Positions 56,057-64,000 of a stretch of 64,000 nt of DNA are shown here, piece after piece. Under the pieces are notes generated by a model that made no database searches, was not told the DNA's origin, and saw only the letters and a list, made by a program, of their open reading frames with translations. Position 1 is the first letter of the stretch; every line of letters begins with the position of its first letter. The position numbers and the translations under genes were made by a program. Where the stretch lies: assembly GCF_003944765.1 (NCBI RefSeq), contig NZ_RWIU01000001.1:62001-126000 (forward strand), written 5' to 3'. The stretch is from Hymenobacter perfusus (lineage in GTDB: Bacteria > Bacteroidota > Bacteroidia > Cytophagales > Hymenobacteraceae).

Positions 56057-56164
56057 CGCGGGTGCAGGCAGCGTAATCGGTTGGTATCACGAGGGAGAGT
56101 AAAACTATTTTTTGCAGGACCGTATAAGGACGCAGAACCTAGTTTTCTCAATCAGACTCTCCTC

Positions 56165-56482
56165 ATGAAAAAGATAATGCTCCTGGCCGCCGCCGTAGTT
56201 TTCTCGACGGCCGCCTTCGCTCAAGGTGATAAAACAACCGTACGTGACGAAACCACCGGTGCCAAAACCACCGTTTCGGAGCGCGACAACGGTACGGTAA
56301 AAGTAGAGTCCCGCACGGGCCGCACTAAAGCCGGTCAGAAGGCCTACAACACCAAGGAAGATGTGAAGTACGCCGGCAAGAAAACGGGTAACGCCGTAGA
56401 GCGGGGTGCCAAAAAAACCGGTAGCGCCGTGAAAAAAGGTGCTAAAGCCGTTAAAAACAAAACGGAAGACGTAGTAGACTAG
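56165..56482 (+). CDS. Small lysine-rich secreted protein
   Basis: The 105-residue product has a clear signal peptide (MKKIMLLAAAVVFSTAAFAQ) and a mature chain of about 85 residues that is rich in Lys, Thr, Gly and Ala. The first half holds a duplicated strand (TTVRDETTGAKTTVSERDNG); the second half repeats GKKTGNAVERGAKKTGSAVK with an 11-residue period, as in LEA-like or histone H1-like chains. A periplasmic stress-protective or polyanion-binding role is conceivable but not shown. I chose ATG 56165 because the signal begins there. A perfect palindromic terminator follows and an 18-base palindrome overlaps its last codons and stop (56472-56489). Confidence 0.8.
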   Translation: MKKIMLLAAAVVFSTAAFAQGDKTTVRDETTGAKTTVSERDNGTVKVESRTGRTKAGQKAYNTKEDVKYAGKKTGNAVERGAKKTGSAVKKGAKAVKNKTEDVVD

Positions 56483-56498
56483 TCTACTATGTAACCAA

Positions 56499-56537
56499 GC
56501 AAAAGGCCCCGCCAACTCAGTTGGCGGGGCCTTTTGC
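56499..56537. terminator. Perfect 39-base palindrome, bidirectional terminator
   Basis: Nineteen bases (56499-56517, GCAAAAGGCCCCGCCAACT), one C and the exact complement (56519-56537). The CCTTTTGC and GCAAAAGG ends give T runs in both directions. It lies between the convergent small secreted protein and the metallopeptidase. Confidence 0.92.
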
Positions 56538-56556
56538 TTAGCTGCAATTCTCGCTT

Positions 56557-59157
56557 CTATTGCCCGACGATAAACACGGCGTTGCCAAACAGCAGCTTGC
56601 CGCCCTGCCAGAACGCGCGGAACAGCGGATTGTCGCCGAGGTAGATAACCTGGCCCCGTCCCATATCCTGGGTACCGAGTACGAAGCTGTCGGTGAGGGC
56701 GCGCTGGGCGCGGCGGCCGGCAAAGCCGGACGCGTAGCTGTCCTTCTTCAGTACGCCTACGTTCCAGCCGCCTTTGGGCAGGAAACGATAGTTGGGAATA
56801 TCCCGCAGCAAGGCGTAATACGTTTCGCCATAGCCAAACGCCAACGGGTGGGTATTATCGAGCTGGACTCGGTAAACGCTGCCCTGCACCCGTTCCCCGA
56901 TTTCCTCCCGCTCGGCATCGGCGTAGCGGCGTAGGGCGGTGTAAGGGTTGGCTTTTTTGCCGGTGGCCGCCGTATCAGCCGGCTTGGTTTTGAGCAGGAA
57001 ATCCTTGTTGCCAGCCAGAAAGCGGGATGCTCCTTCGAGGGCAATGAGACGACCACCGCCGCGCACCCACGTCTTCACATTTTCGAGGCCGCGCTCCGTT
57101 AGTACATCATCATATCTGCCATCGGGCAGCACCAGCACATCAAACTTGCTTAGCGGAACACTGTTGAAATAATCCGTTCCCAGCACTGTTACGGGGTACC
57201 CCACCTGCTGCTCAAAGAAGTGCCAGACTTCCCCAAAAGCAGTAGCATCAATACCGGGGCCGGCCAGAATGGCTACGCTAGGCATTTTGAGAGGCCGCAC
57301 GGAGCGGGAGCCAAGGTCGCCGCCGGTGGTAGACAACCCTGATTGCACAGCCTGCACCATCACCCCCGCCGAGTCGGCCTGGGCGTGTACCAGTTGGTCG
57401 AAGCGCGTGCCCAGCCGCTCGTTGCCAGTGCGCGGAATGATCAGGGTGCCGCGCTGGTACTTCTGCCCTTCCGTTTCGAAAGGCTCATCTGCTACCCGCA
57501 TCTTCACGCCCTGCTGCATCAGCCGGCTCAGGAACCGAACATCCTGGAGGTTGTTCCAGCGCGCCAGATACGCATAGGGCCGGTCGGCGGCAGGTTGGGT
57601 TTCAGTTGGGGCGGGGGCAGCCTTCCCGCCTTTCTCCACTACCGTAGCCACCGCGGGCGGCGCGCTGGCCGTAGCTACCTGGCCTTTCAGGGCGTAGCCT
57701 TTCAGGCCGAAGGCATAAGGCAATGACCAAGCCGTGAGGTCGTAGGTAAGCGAATCCTCCAGCTGGGCCTGGGGCTCGAACAGCACCTTTACCAACGTTG
57801 ACTTGGGCTGATACATGCTGATGACCACGTCGCGGGGCTCCAGCTGCACGGCTTCGGTTTTGCCGGTGGTGTAGTTGTAGCCACTCTGGCGGCTGCGTTT
57901 GGCCGCAAAGCCGTAGCTGATCTGCTGCCGGTCGAGGTACTGGGTGAGGGCCCGCACCTGGCCGGGGTCGGAGGAGCCCGCCAGCACGTAGGATTTATAC
58001 TCGCCCTTCGGCTTGGTGCGGGCGTCGGTATAGAACTTCTGAAACTGCTGAATCAGCTCCTCATGGCGGTCGGAAGCGGCCTGCATGGTGGCCAGGCTGG
58101 TGGCGTGGTGGTGCTCAATGCGCTGCGTCAGCGTCAGCGTATCGCCATCGGCTTTGGCGTAGCTCACGCCGGCCGGGCCGCCGCCGCCCTGCTCGTAGGT
58201 CATGCCAATGGCCCCGTTGAAGCTGGGCCAGGTGTCGCCGTAGAAAGGCGCGAACAGGTCGTAGGTTTCGCGGGTGAAGTACAGCCAGTTGTTCTTATCA
58301 AAGACTTTCCGGTTGTAGTCGCCGATGATGTTCTGAAACTTGCGCTGCCACTCCGTGAGGTCGGCGTGAAAGGGCTTGGCTGCCGGCGAAAAGTAGTACG
58401 GAGCCGAAGGACCCATTTCGTGGTAATCGGCGTGTACCTGGGGCAGCCACTGGTTATACACCACAATGCGCTGCCGGCTTTCCTGCTGGGTTTGCCAGGC
58501 CCAGTCGCGGTTCAAGTCAAAGTAGTAATGGTTGTAGCGGCCACCGGGCCAGGGCTCATGGTGCTCCCAGCTCAGGGGCGAGGAGTTGGGCCGCTGATTG
58601 GCCACGCGGTTATACCACTGTGCATACCGGTCACGGCCGTCGGGGTTCACGCAGGGGTCCACAATGACCACTATGTTTTGCAGCCATTGCTGAACCTGCT
58701 GGTTCTGGGGGTCGGCCAGATCGTAGAGTACCTGCATCACCGCCTCAGAAGACACCGCTTCGTTGCCGTGTACGTTGTAGCTGAGCCACACCACGGCTGG
58801 CTGCTTAGTGGCGGCGGCGCCCGTTTCCAGCCCCGCCAGCCGCAGGTTATTGCGCCGGATATCCTCCAGGTTGGTCATGTTCCCGGCCGAAGCCACGTAC
58901 ACCAGCTCCAGCGGACGATTTTCGTAGGTGCGGCCGTAACGCTGCTGTTTCATGCGGCCGGGGCTATGCTGCACTACATGGTCGACGTAGCGCAACAGCT
59001 CGGCGTGAGGCGTGAAGCGCGTGCCTAGCTCATAGCCCAGGAACTGCCGGGGCGTAAGCAGCGGCACATCGGCCAGCGCGGCCTGGGCAAATGCGCCCGG
59101 GGCTAGCAGCAACCCAAACAGAAACAGACAGATAATCCGGGAGTAGTTTTTTCTCAC
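56557..59157 (-). CDS. M14-family zinc metallopeptidase with C-terminal glutamine-amidotransferase-like domain
   Basis: The 866-residue protein has a signal peptide ending PGAFAQ (residue 25). An M14 carboxypeptidase domain (about 35-370) holds the zinc ligands His130 and Glu133 in NVHGNEAVSSE, the IVDPCVNPDGRDRYAQWYN segment, FDLNRDWAWQTQQESR and the third His in QVHADYHEMG (His242 or His246). A linker with an Ala/Pro-rich stretch near residue 500 follows, then a class I glutamine-amidotransferase-like fold (VAILAGPGIDATAFGEVWHF, YFNSVPLSKFDVLVLPDGRY, WVRGGGRLIALEG), common in this secreted family. It would trim peptides outside the cytoplasm. The start is GTG 59157. Length is normal. Confidence 0.93.
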   Translation of the reverse strand: MRKNYSRIICLFLFGLLLAPGAFAQAALADVPLLTPRQFLGYELGTRFTPHAELLRYVDHVVQHSPGRMKQQRYGRTYENRPLELVYVASAGNMTNLEDIRRNNLRLAGLETGAAATKQPAVVWLSYNVHGNEAVSSEAVMQVLYDLADPQNQQVQQWLQNIVVIVDPCVNPDGRDRYAQWYNRVANQRPNSSPLSWEHHEPWPGGRYNHYYFDLNRDWAWQTQQESRQRIVVYNQWLPQVHADYHEMGPSAPYYFSPAAKPFHADLTEWQRKFQNIIGDYNRKVFDKNNWLYFTRETYDLFAPFYGDTWPSFNGAIGMTYEQGGGGPAGVSYAKADGDTLTLTQRIEHHHATSLATMQAASDRHEELIQQFQKFYTDARTKPKGEYKSYVLAGSSDPGQVRALTQYLDRQQISYGFAAKRSRQSGYNYTTGKTEAVQLEPRDVVISMYQPKSTLVKVLFEPQAQLEDSLTYDLTAWSLPYAFGLKGYALKGQVATASAPPAVATVVEKGGKAAPAPTETQPAADRPYAYLARWNNLQDVRFLSRLMQQGVKMRVADEPFETEGQKYQRGTLIIPRTGNERLGTRFDQLVHAQADSAGVMVQAVQSGLSTTGGDLGSRSVRPLKMPSVAILAGPGIDATAFGEVWHFFEQQVGYPVTVLGTDYFNSVPLSKFDVLVLPDGRYDDVLTERGLENVKTWVRGGGRLIALEGASRFLAGNKDFLLKTKPADTAATGKKANPYTALRRYADAEREEIGERVQGSVYRVQLDNTHPLAFGYGETYYALLRDIPNYRFLPKGGWNVGVLKKDSYASGFAGRRAQRALTDSFVLGTQDMGRGQVIYLGDNPLFRAFWQGGKLLFGNAVFIVGQ

Positions 59158-59362
59158 AGAACAGACGATAAGGCCGCCGAAACCGGCGGCGTGAAACAGG
59201 ATGTCAGACCCAAAGAGACGAGAACCAACGCAGCAAAAGACGTAATTCTACGCTTCTGAATGCATCCTTCTTTTCGTCAATCGGCATTCTATTTTCTCCG
59301 TTCCTGCTTTTCAGCCACTATATCTGCTTTACACCACTACTTATAGCAATTTCGCGAACGGT

Positions 59363-59446
59363 GTAGAGACGCGACACTTCGCGTCTTCTGGTGCGCCGCC
59401 TCACCGAGGGCGTTTAACGCGGAAACGCGAAGTGTCGCGTCTCTAC
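59363..59446. repeat. Inverted repeat, 22-base perfect arms
   Basis: GTAGAGACGCGACACTTCGC (59363 onward, to 59384) and its complement (59425-59446) are perfect over 22 bases with a 40-base loop. Weaker complementarity continues outside (ATAGCAATTTCGCGAAC against GTTTACGAAACAGCTAT). There is no T tract. Confidence 0.88.
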
Positions 59447-59566
59447 AGCACACGTACAGCGTTTACGAAACAGCTATATCTGGCTGCACCTGGCTTATTG
59501 CTTGGCGATGCTACTGCCACTGGCTGCACCTATTTCAAGTAAGCAGTGCAGGCACTGAAAAAGAGC

Positions 59567-59625
59567 GTGCGAGGTGTAGTATTCAACGCGGGCTAATAGC
59601 TCGCATTGAATACTACACCTCGCAC
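59567..59625. repeat. Inverted repeat, 20-base perfect arms
   Basis: GTGCGAGGTGTAGTATTCAA (59567-59586) and its exact complement (59606-59625) enclose 19 bases. It lies 15 bases beyond the stop of the minus-strand gene at 59641 and may end that transcript, although no T run follows. Confidence 0.88.
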
Positions 59626-59640
59626 AGTGTTGCATGCAGC

Positions 59641-59901
59641 TTACAACCGGGCTACGTTGGCATAGTCGAGCTCGAATGGCTTTGTTGCTATTTCGTGCCG
59701 CACTTTTTCTACCACTCCTCGTCCAAACAGGCTGATACCGGCATTAAATACTACCAGTGCCACGGTGCCAGCGGCTACCCACTCTGAAGTAGGGCGGCCA
59801 TTACGTTTCTTATCGGCGGCCCATTGTACCAGGCAGCTGCCCAGACCAATGGTCATCAGGCCAGCCGGGGCAAAAGTCAACCATTTTTCCTTGTGCGTCA
59901 T
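59641..59901 (-). CDS. Small hypothetical membrane protein
   Basis: The 86-residue protein has two membrane helices (LTFAPAGLMTIGLGSCLVQW and WVAAGTVALVVFNAGISLFG) and a charged C-terminus (VRHEIATKPFELDYANVARL). I know no family; the ending with FELDYA suggests a conserved group in this lineage. Codon use fits the genome and an inverted repeat closes it. It is divergent from the gene at 60064. Confidence 0.7.
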   Translation of the reverse strand: MTHKEKWLTFAPAGLMTIGLGSCLVQWAADKKRNGRPTSEWVAAGTVALVVFNAGISLFGRGVVEKVRHEIATKPFELDYANVARL

Positions 59902-59984
59902 CGGGAATGCAGGAGAGTAAGTAAAAGAGATGCAGAGGTTGGGAAGCCTGCTGCCAGTGGCAGCGGCTTCACCTTACACAATCG

Positions 59985-59992
59985 TACCTTTG
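59985..59992 (+). promoter_or_regulatory. -7 promoter box of the hypothetical gene at 60064
   Basis: TACCTTTG matches TAnnTTTG exactly. The predicted transcript would start near 59998, about 66 bases ahead of the ATG at 60064. No -33 TTTG is visible. Confidence 0.45.
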
Positions 59993-60063
59993 TGCTGTGG
60001 GGTTACGTCAGACCTCAACTATATTTTGCCAGACCGCCCTGGGCTGGCTTATTTGGCCTTTTC

Positions 60064-60543
60064 ATGCTTGTTCCTCCTTACCAGCGGCTGCTTCAGCTGG
60101 CTTTCCCACAGGAAGCCGATGCCACCCGTTACCTCCATCCTACCACCACAGCCGCCTACCGCACGTTTGAGCAGGCCGGCCCCGCCGATATTGCCTACCG
60201 CTTCGAGCGGGTGCGCCTGGGGGTAGCCATGTCCCTGATGAAGCTGCTCTCCGACCTGGGCGACCTGCAGGAAGCCCGCGCGGTGCTGGACGTATTGCAC
60301 AAGGCCCTGAAGGCTCCTTCCGTAGCCGCTATCGACGCAAGCATCCACAAGGAAGCCAACACCTTCGAGAAGCTCTACACCAACCTGTACGTGAACGAAG
60401 AGGGCGAGCAGTTGCTGAACCTCTTTGAGCGCGCCCTCGACGCGGATTCCCAGCCTTTGATGGACGATGTAATCCGGGAAGCCCTACGCCTGGCCCCGCA
60501 GCTTGATTTTACGCACCTGAGCGAAGAGGACGAAGACGAATAA
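60064..60543 (+). CDS. Hypothetical soluble helical protein
   Basis: The 159-residue protein appears all-helical and soluble: MLVPPYQRLLQLAFPQEADA at the start, then RFERVRLGVAMSLMKLLSDL and GDLQEARAVLDVLHKALKAP, NTFEKLYTNLYVNEEGEQLL, and an acidic end (THLSEEDEDE). I do not recognise a named family. ATG 60064 is chosen because the promoter-like box lies upstream and the extension to 59824 would overlap the divergent gene. A terminator follows at 60563. Confidence 0.75.
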   Translation: MLVPPYQRLLQLAFPQEADATRYLHPTTTAAYRTFEQAGPADIAYRFERVRLGVAMSLMKLLSDLGDLQEARAVLDVLHKALKAPSVAAIDASIHKEANTFEKLYTNLYVNEEGEQLLNLFERALDADSQPLMDDVIREALRLAPQLDFTHLSEEDEDE

Positions 60544-60562
60544 ACCATCCGTTTTTACGCTG

Positions 60563-60598
60563 AAAAAGGCCGCTCCGGTATCCGGATCGGCCTTTTTT
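60563..60598. terminator. Bidirectional intrinsic terminator
   Basis: AAAAAGGCCG (60563-60572) pairs with CGGCCTTTTTT; an inner CTCCGG/CCGGAT segment extends the stem with a mismatch. It sits between the convergent hypothetical gene at 60064 and the SusD gene, 20 bases after the former's stop. Confidence 0.87.
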
Positions 60599-60621
60599 GA
60601 CAGTTGAGATATCCCAGCGGT

Positions 60622-62022
60622 TTAGTTGTATCCCTCGTTCTGGGGTAAGGAATTACCCAGGTTGATTTCGTACTGTGGAATAGGCAAAACGCGCGCAGGA
60701 ATGGTTGATGGCTGCGTGCCCACATTACGGCCGGTACGGCGATAATCATGGATGCGGAAGCCCTCATACGCCAGCTCCAACTCTCGTTCCTTGAGAACAT
60801 CATCCAGGGTAACCTGCGCGAGCGGTGTGGCTCCGGCACGTTGCCGCAACTCGTTGACGTCCTCTAGGGGAGTAGCGCCAATGGTAGTACCGAGCCGTTG
60901 GTTGGCTTCGGCCCGGATCAGGTACATTTCCGCCAGCCGGATTACCGGAATGTTTTGCCCCTGGCTATTCCACTTGAACGAACGCAAAATATTGGGTCGA
61001 ACAGCGTCGCCGAGGTAGATCAGGCCTTCTCCTATTGCGGCCTGCCGGCCCCGTAGGTCGGTGGCTTCGTATTGCCCGGCAAAAGCCGCTACAACGGCAA
61101 TATCCGCCCGGCCCTGGTAGCCCACCGATTTGCCCGAGTAGAAAGTAGATAAGCCGTCGTTGCCGTTGTTCGAGTTGTTCTGATCGTTCTGCAGTACCTC
61201 CAGCAAGGACTCCGGGCTTCCTTTGGTTGTGAATGCCGTGAGTACCGAGGCGTTGAGCGAAGCCCCACTGTTGCTGATTACCTCATTGGCCAGGGTGCGG
61301 GCAGCGGCGTACTCGCCCAGTTGCAAGCGTACGCGCGCCAGCAGAGCAGTGGCGTCATACGTATCAAACCGTCCGGCATCAGCCTCTTCAGGGAGCTTTT
61401 GAATAGCCGCTTCCATATCGGCAATTATCTGGTTGTATACCTCCCGCACGGAGGCCCGGGGCAGCCGCACGGAAGATTCGGCCACGGTGGTTACCGGGTT
61501 GAGGGAAATAGGAATACCCTGGGGGCTGCTGATGTTCGGCTGGCCATACAACCGTACCAGCTCAAAGTACATGAGTCCCCGCATCAACTGCATTTCGCCC
61601 TCGATTTCGGTTCTCCGGGTGTTATTGGTGAAGGTTATCCGGCTTACCCCATCCAGCACTAAGTTGCTGATGTTAATCAGGCGGTAGCCTTCCTGCCAGG
61701 TACGCAAAACGTCGGCGTTTACAGTTGTGATCTGCGCCGTAGCCATTTCCCTGAACGACTGAAACGTCCCTTGCCATGACAGGTAGCCGGAACCAGCTAA
61801 TAGATCAGGGACCAGAATCAGGTTGTTGCCATACAGGCCCCCGGCAAACAGGCGGGAGTAGGCCCCCGTTACGGCAGTTTCAACGCTTGGCTGGTCGCTC
61901 AAAGCGGTTTCCGCCGGAATCTGCTGTTCAGGCTCAAGCTCTAGTTGCTTCTCGCAGGAAGCCAGTATACCACCGCCCAGCAACAAAGCAACCAGGGCAG
62001 CGTGAAGTGTTATCTTTTTCAT
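60622..62022 (-). CDS. SusD/RagB-family nutrient-binding lipoprotein
   Basis: The 466-residue product has a lipoprotein signal (LLLGGGILASCEKQLELEPEQ, Cys23) followed by the SusD-like start EQQIPAETALSDQPSVETAV. TPR-like helices hold the YSRLF and YRLINISNLVLDGV segments, then GLMYFELVRLYGQ, and near the end LAEMYLIRAEANQRLG, DVNELRQRAG and LKERELELAYEGFRIHDYRR, all diagnostic of the family. SusD caps the SusC barrel encoded 25 bases upstream and binds the nutrient at the outer surface. No hydrolase, sensor or anti-sigma gene adjoins within the window, so the substrate cannot be named. Confidence 0.95.
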   Translation of the reverse strand: MKKITLHAALVALLLGGGILASCEKQLELEPEQQIPAETALSDQPSVETAVTGAYSRLFAGGLYGNNLILVPDLLAGSGYLSWQGTFQSFREMATAQITTVNADVLRTWQEGYRLINISNLVLDGVSRITFTNNTRRTEIEGEMQLMRGLMYFELVRLYGQPNISSPQGIPISLNPVTTVAESSVRLPRASVREVYNQIIADMEAAIQKLPEEADAGRFDTYDATALLARVRLQLGEYAAARTLANEVISNSGASLNASVLTAFTTKGSPESLLEVLQNDQNNSNNGNDGLSTFYSGKSVGYQGRADIAVVAAFAGQYEATDLRGRQAAIGEGLIYLGDAVRPNILRSFKWNSQGQNIPVIRLAEMYLIRAEANQRLGTTIGATPLEDVNELRQRAGATPLAQVTLDDVLKERELELAYEGFRIHDYRRTGRNVGTQPSTIPARVLPIPQYEINLGNSLPQNEGYN

Positions 62023-62047
62023 CGAATTACAATCAGAAAGTGACGTT

Positions 62048-64000
62048 CTAGAATCCTACGTTGATGCCAACCAGCCACGTTTTGGCCAGTGGCGGCGTGT
62101 AGAAATCATGGCCCAGCAGGTAGTTCACTGCCGCGCCGTTCAGGCCGGAGGTATTCACTTCCGGGTCGTAGCCGGTGTAGTTGGTAATGGTTATCAGGTT
62201 TTGGCCGGTCACGTACACGCGCACGTTCTGCATTCCGGCCGCCGAGGTCAAAGTTTTCGGCAGGTTGTACGCCAGCGTCAGGTTTTTGAAACGGAAGAAA
62301 GAGCCGTCCTGAATCCAGCGGGAAGAAGCACCCGTGCCATTTCCTTCGAGCAAGCGGGCCTGTGGCACATCGGTGATGTCACCGGCTTTCTGCCACCGCT
62401 TCAACTGGTCTACCGTCTGGTTATCGAAGTAGTCGCCGTTGGCCGACTGGTACAAACCGGCAATGTTGTACAGGTCGTTGCCGTAGGTAAACTGCGTGAG
62501 CAGGTTCAGCTCAAAGCCTTTATAGGACCACGTATTCGACAAACCACCGGTGAATTTGGGGTTAGGATTGCCCAGCCGTACGTTGGCCGCACTGTTGTAC
62601 AGGTTGGTCGTGCTCCGGTTGAGCGAGCCATCCGCGTTGGACGTGTTCAGATAATACAGCGCATCCCCGTTCTCCGGATCGACGCCGGCATACTCCCGGC
62701 CCCAGAATACGCCAATGGGTTCTCCTTCGCGCACCCGGCCGAGGTTGCGCGAACCGGAAACCAGCTCCTGCCCTTCTAAATCGGTTACTTTATTGCGGTT
62801 GAACGAGATATTGAAGTTGGTTGACCACTTAAACTCCTTGTCAATGTTGCGGGTATTGACGGATACCTCCAGGCCTTTATTGTTGAGCTTACCAAGGTTG
62901 CGGGTCACCAACTGATAGCCGCCGGTCAGGGGCAATTGCTGATTCAGCAACAGGTCGGTTGTGTTCTTCTGGTACACATCCACTTCCCCGGTAATCCGGT
63001 CGTTGAAAAAGCCGAAATCCAACCCCAGGTTAGCCTGGCGGGTATTCTCCCAGGTCAGCTCGTTATTACCGAGCGTAGTCAGCGGAATAATACCCGGCTG
63101 CGTGTCATACTGGCTACCGGCGTAAAGCGTCCGGGAAGAGAAGTTGCCGATTTCCGCGTTACCCGTTACGCCGTAGCTGGCCCGTAGCTTAATCAGGCTG
63201 ATAACCGCGTTATCCTGCAGGAAAGCTTCATCGGAGAGCACCCAGCCCAGTGAGCCGGCCGGGAAGTATCCCCAGCGGTTGTCTCGCCCGAAGCGGGAAG
63301 AAGCATCAGCCCGCACGCTAACGGAAGCCAGGTACCGGTTGCGGAAGGTATAGTTGACCCGGCTCAGCAACGACACGAAGGAATAGCCAGTACCAGAACT
63401 CCCGCTACCCGATGTAAAGCGGGCCGCCGACGCTATCCGCCGAAAGTTATCATTGGGAAAGCCCTGGCCCTCAACGGCCGTCTGATCCTGGTCGAAACGC
63501 TGGAACGTAAAGCCACCAAGGGCCTCCAGTGTATGCTCCGTACCAAACGTTTTCAGCCAGGTAGCCGTGTTGTTGGTGGTATAGTTTACGGCCTGTACCT
63601 GATTACTGTAGCCGTACCCCTGCCCGGCCGCGTCGTTGGTGAAACGGCTGTAATACTGCTCTTCCCGCAGGTTCAGGATGTCGCCCCCGAACTCCGAGCG
63701 AAGAATCAAGCCTTTAATAGGCTCGTAACTCAGGAACACATTGCTAAGAATGCGGTAGTTGCCCGACTGGTTATTGTTCCGGTTAGAAGCTACCAGCGCG
63801 TTTTCATAGAGCAAAGAGCGGTTGAAGCCCGTTGGATCAGCCGCGTTGTAGGGCGACTGCATGGGCGGCATGGCGTTCAGCTGCAACGGGTTGGTGAAGG
63901 CATTGTCATCCGCTACCCGATCATTCATCGAACGGGTTAGCGAGAAATTGATACCCACCTTCACTTTCTCCGAAATGGAGTGGTCCAGATTGGTCCGAAT
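62048..64000 (-). CDS. SusC/RagA-family TonB-dependent outer-membrane transporter (5' truncated by window edge)
   Basis: The frame stays open to the last base of the window, so the N-terminal part (signal peptide, CarboxypepD-like domain, plug) is missing; 650 residues of the barrel are visible. Typical SusC phrases are SDEAFLQDNAVISLIKLRAS, YGVTGNAEIGNFSSRTLYA, TWENTRQANLGLDFGFFNDR, NNKGLEVSVNTRNIDKEFKW and YVTGQNLITITNYTGYDPEV, and the protein ends in the aromatic WLVGINVGF. With the SusD lipoprotein it forms a TonB-energised nutrient uptake complex. The apparent start at 63964 is an internal GTG, since conserved barrel sequence (SISEKVKVGINFSLTR) continues upstream of it. Confidence 0.96.
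   Translation of the reverse strand: MRTNLDHSISEKVKVGINFSLTRSMNDRVADDNAFTNPLQLNAMPPMQSPYNAADPTGFNRSLLYENALVASNRNNNQSGNYRILSNVFLSYEPIKGLILRSEFGGDILNLREEQYYSRFTNDAAGQGYGYSNQVQAVNYTTNNTATWLKTFGTEHTLEALGGFTFQRFDQDQTAVEGQGFPNDNFRRIASAARFTSGSGSSGTGYSFVSLLSRVNYTFRNRYLASVSVRADASSRFGRDNRWGYFPAGSLGWVLSDEAFLQDNAVISLIKLRASYGVTGNAEIGNFSSRTLYAGSQYDTQPGIIPLTTLGNNELTWENTRQANLGLDFGFFNDRITGEVDVYQKNTTDLLLNQQLPLTGGYQLVTRNLGKLNNKGLEVSVNTRNIDKEFKWSTNFNISFNRNKVTDLEGQELVSGSRNLGRVREGEPIGVFWGREYAGVDPENGDALYYLNTSNADGSLNRSTTNLYNSAANVRLGNPNPKFTGGLSNTWSYKGFELNLLTQFTYGNDLYNIAGLYQSANGDYFDNQTVDQLKRWQKAGDITDVPQARLLEGNGTGASSRWIQDGSFFRFKNLTLAYNLPKTLTSAAGMQNVRVYVTGQNLITITNYTGYDPEVNTSGLNGAAVNYLLGHDFYTPPLAKTWLVGINVGF

Larger units (their letters stand above)
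59158..59640. other. 483-base intergenic region with two long inverted repeats
   Basis: No coding region is visible. The region holds two separate inverted repeats (59363-59446 and 59567-59625) and an 11-base direct repeat (TGGCTGCACCT near 59479 and 59520). The left part (59158-59340) is unremarkable and must contain the promoter of the metallopeptidase gene. Confidence 0.7.

Noticed and set aside
59158..59640. Insertion sequence remnant in the long gap
   Set aside because: The inverted repeats do not bound a transposase or any coding remnant and no target-site duplication is evident.

Overview
The window reads as chromosomal DNA from a GC-rich member of the Bacteroidota, most probably Hymenobacter or a close relative in the Hymenobacteraceae; the genus is an inference. 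The sequence shows three proteins with type IX secretion (T9SS) C-terminal sorting domains, a SusC/SusD pair, an alternative complex III plus cytochrome aa3 cluster, and promoter boxes of the Bacteroidota type (TTTG, 19 bases, TAnnTTTG). Many intergenic gaps carry long inverted repeats. I see no tRNA, rRNA, CRISPR array, insertion sequence or prophage.

Layout. 1-6.5 kb: the end of a T9SS cargo protein, the two subunits of a succinyl-CoA:3-ketoacid CoA-transferase (scoAB), a hypothetical protein, another T9SS protein, an A/T-richer uracil-DNA-glycosylase-like gene and a GNAT-nitrilase fusion. 6.7-8.7 kb: a T9SS protein with a duplicated DUF4394 domain. 8.8-17.2 kb: two RDD proteins and a SpoIIM - membrane protein - DUF4129 - DUF4350 - MoxR - DUF58 series, a conserved but functionally undefined envelope-associated AAA+ system. 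17.4-27.3 kb: a GH20 hexosaminidase, a 1272-residue outer-membrane protein and a very large membrane histidine kinase.

27.4-45.2 kb, all on the minus strand, is the respiratory core. It contains actABCDEF (alternative complex III, a quinol:cytochrome c oxidoreductase), then ctaC and ctaD (oxidase subunits II and I), two tandem terminators, ctaA and ctaB (haem A synthesis), two subunit III genes, subunit IV, a Sco copper chaperone, a DUF420/CtaM-like maturation protein and two small membrane proteins. Electrons would flow from quinol through the ActB/ActA iron-sulfur and haem chain and cytochrome c domains to the CuA site of subunit II. A textbook Bacteroidota promoter lies just upstream of actA. 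Every gap of more than 50 bases inside this cluster holds an inverted repeat, while the tightest junctions overlap.

45.5-64 kb: the rpsF-rpsR-rplI ribosomal operon, a GSCFA protein with a very long disordered tail, priA, two alanine/proline-rich lipoproteins, a methyltransferase with a lipoprotein signal, queA, a small lysine-rich secreted protein, an M14 metallopeptidase, two small hypothetical genes and a SusD-SusC pair that runs off the right edge.

The best candidates for something not fully described are the MoxR/DUF58/SpoIIM/RDD system, the inverted repeats spaced through the respiratory cluster, a perfect 73-bp palindrome between convergent RDD genes, and a recurring arrangement in which the -7 promoter box sits directly before the start codon, which suggests leaderless or near-leaderless transcripts.
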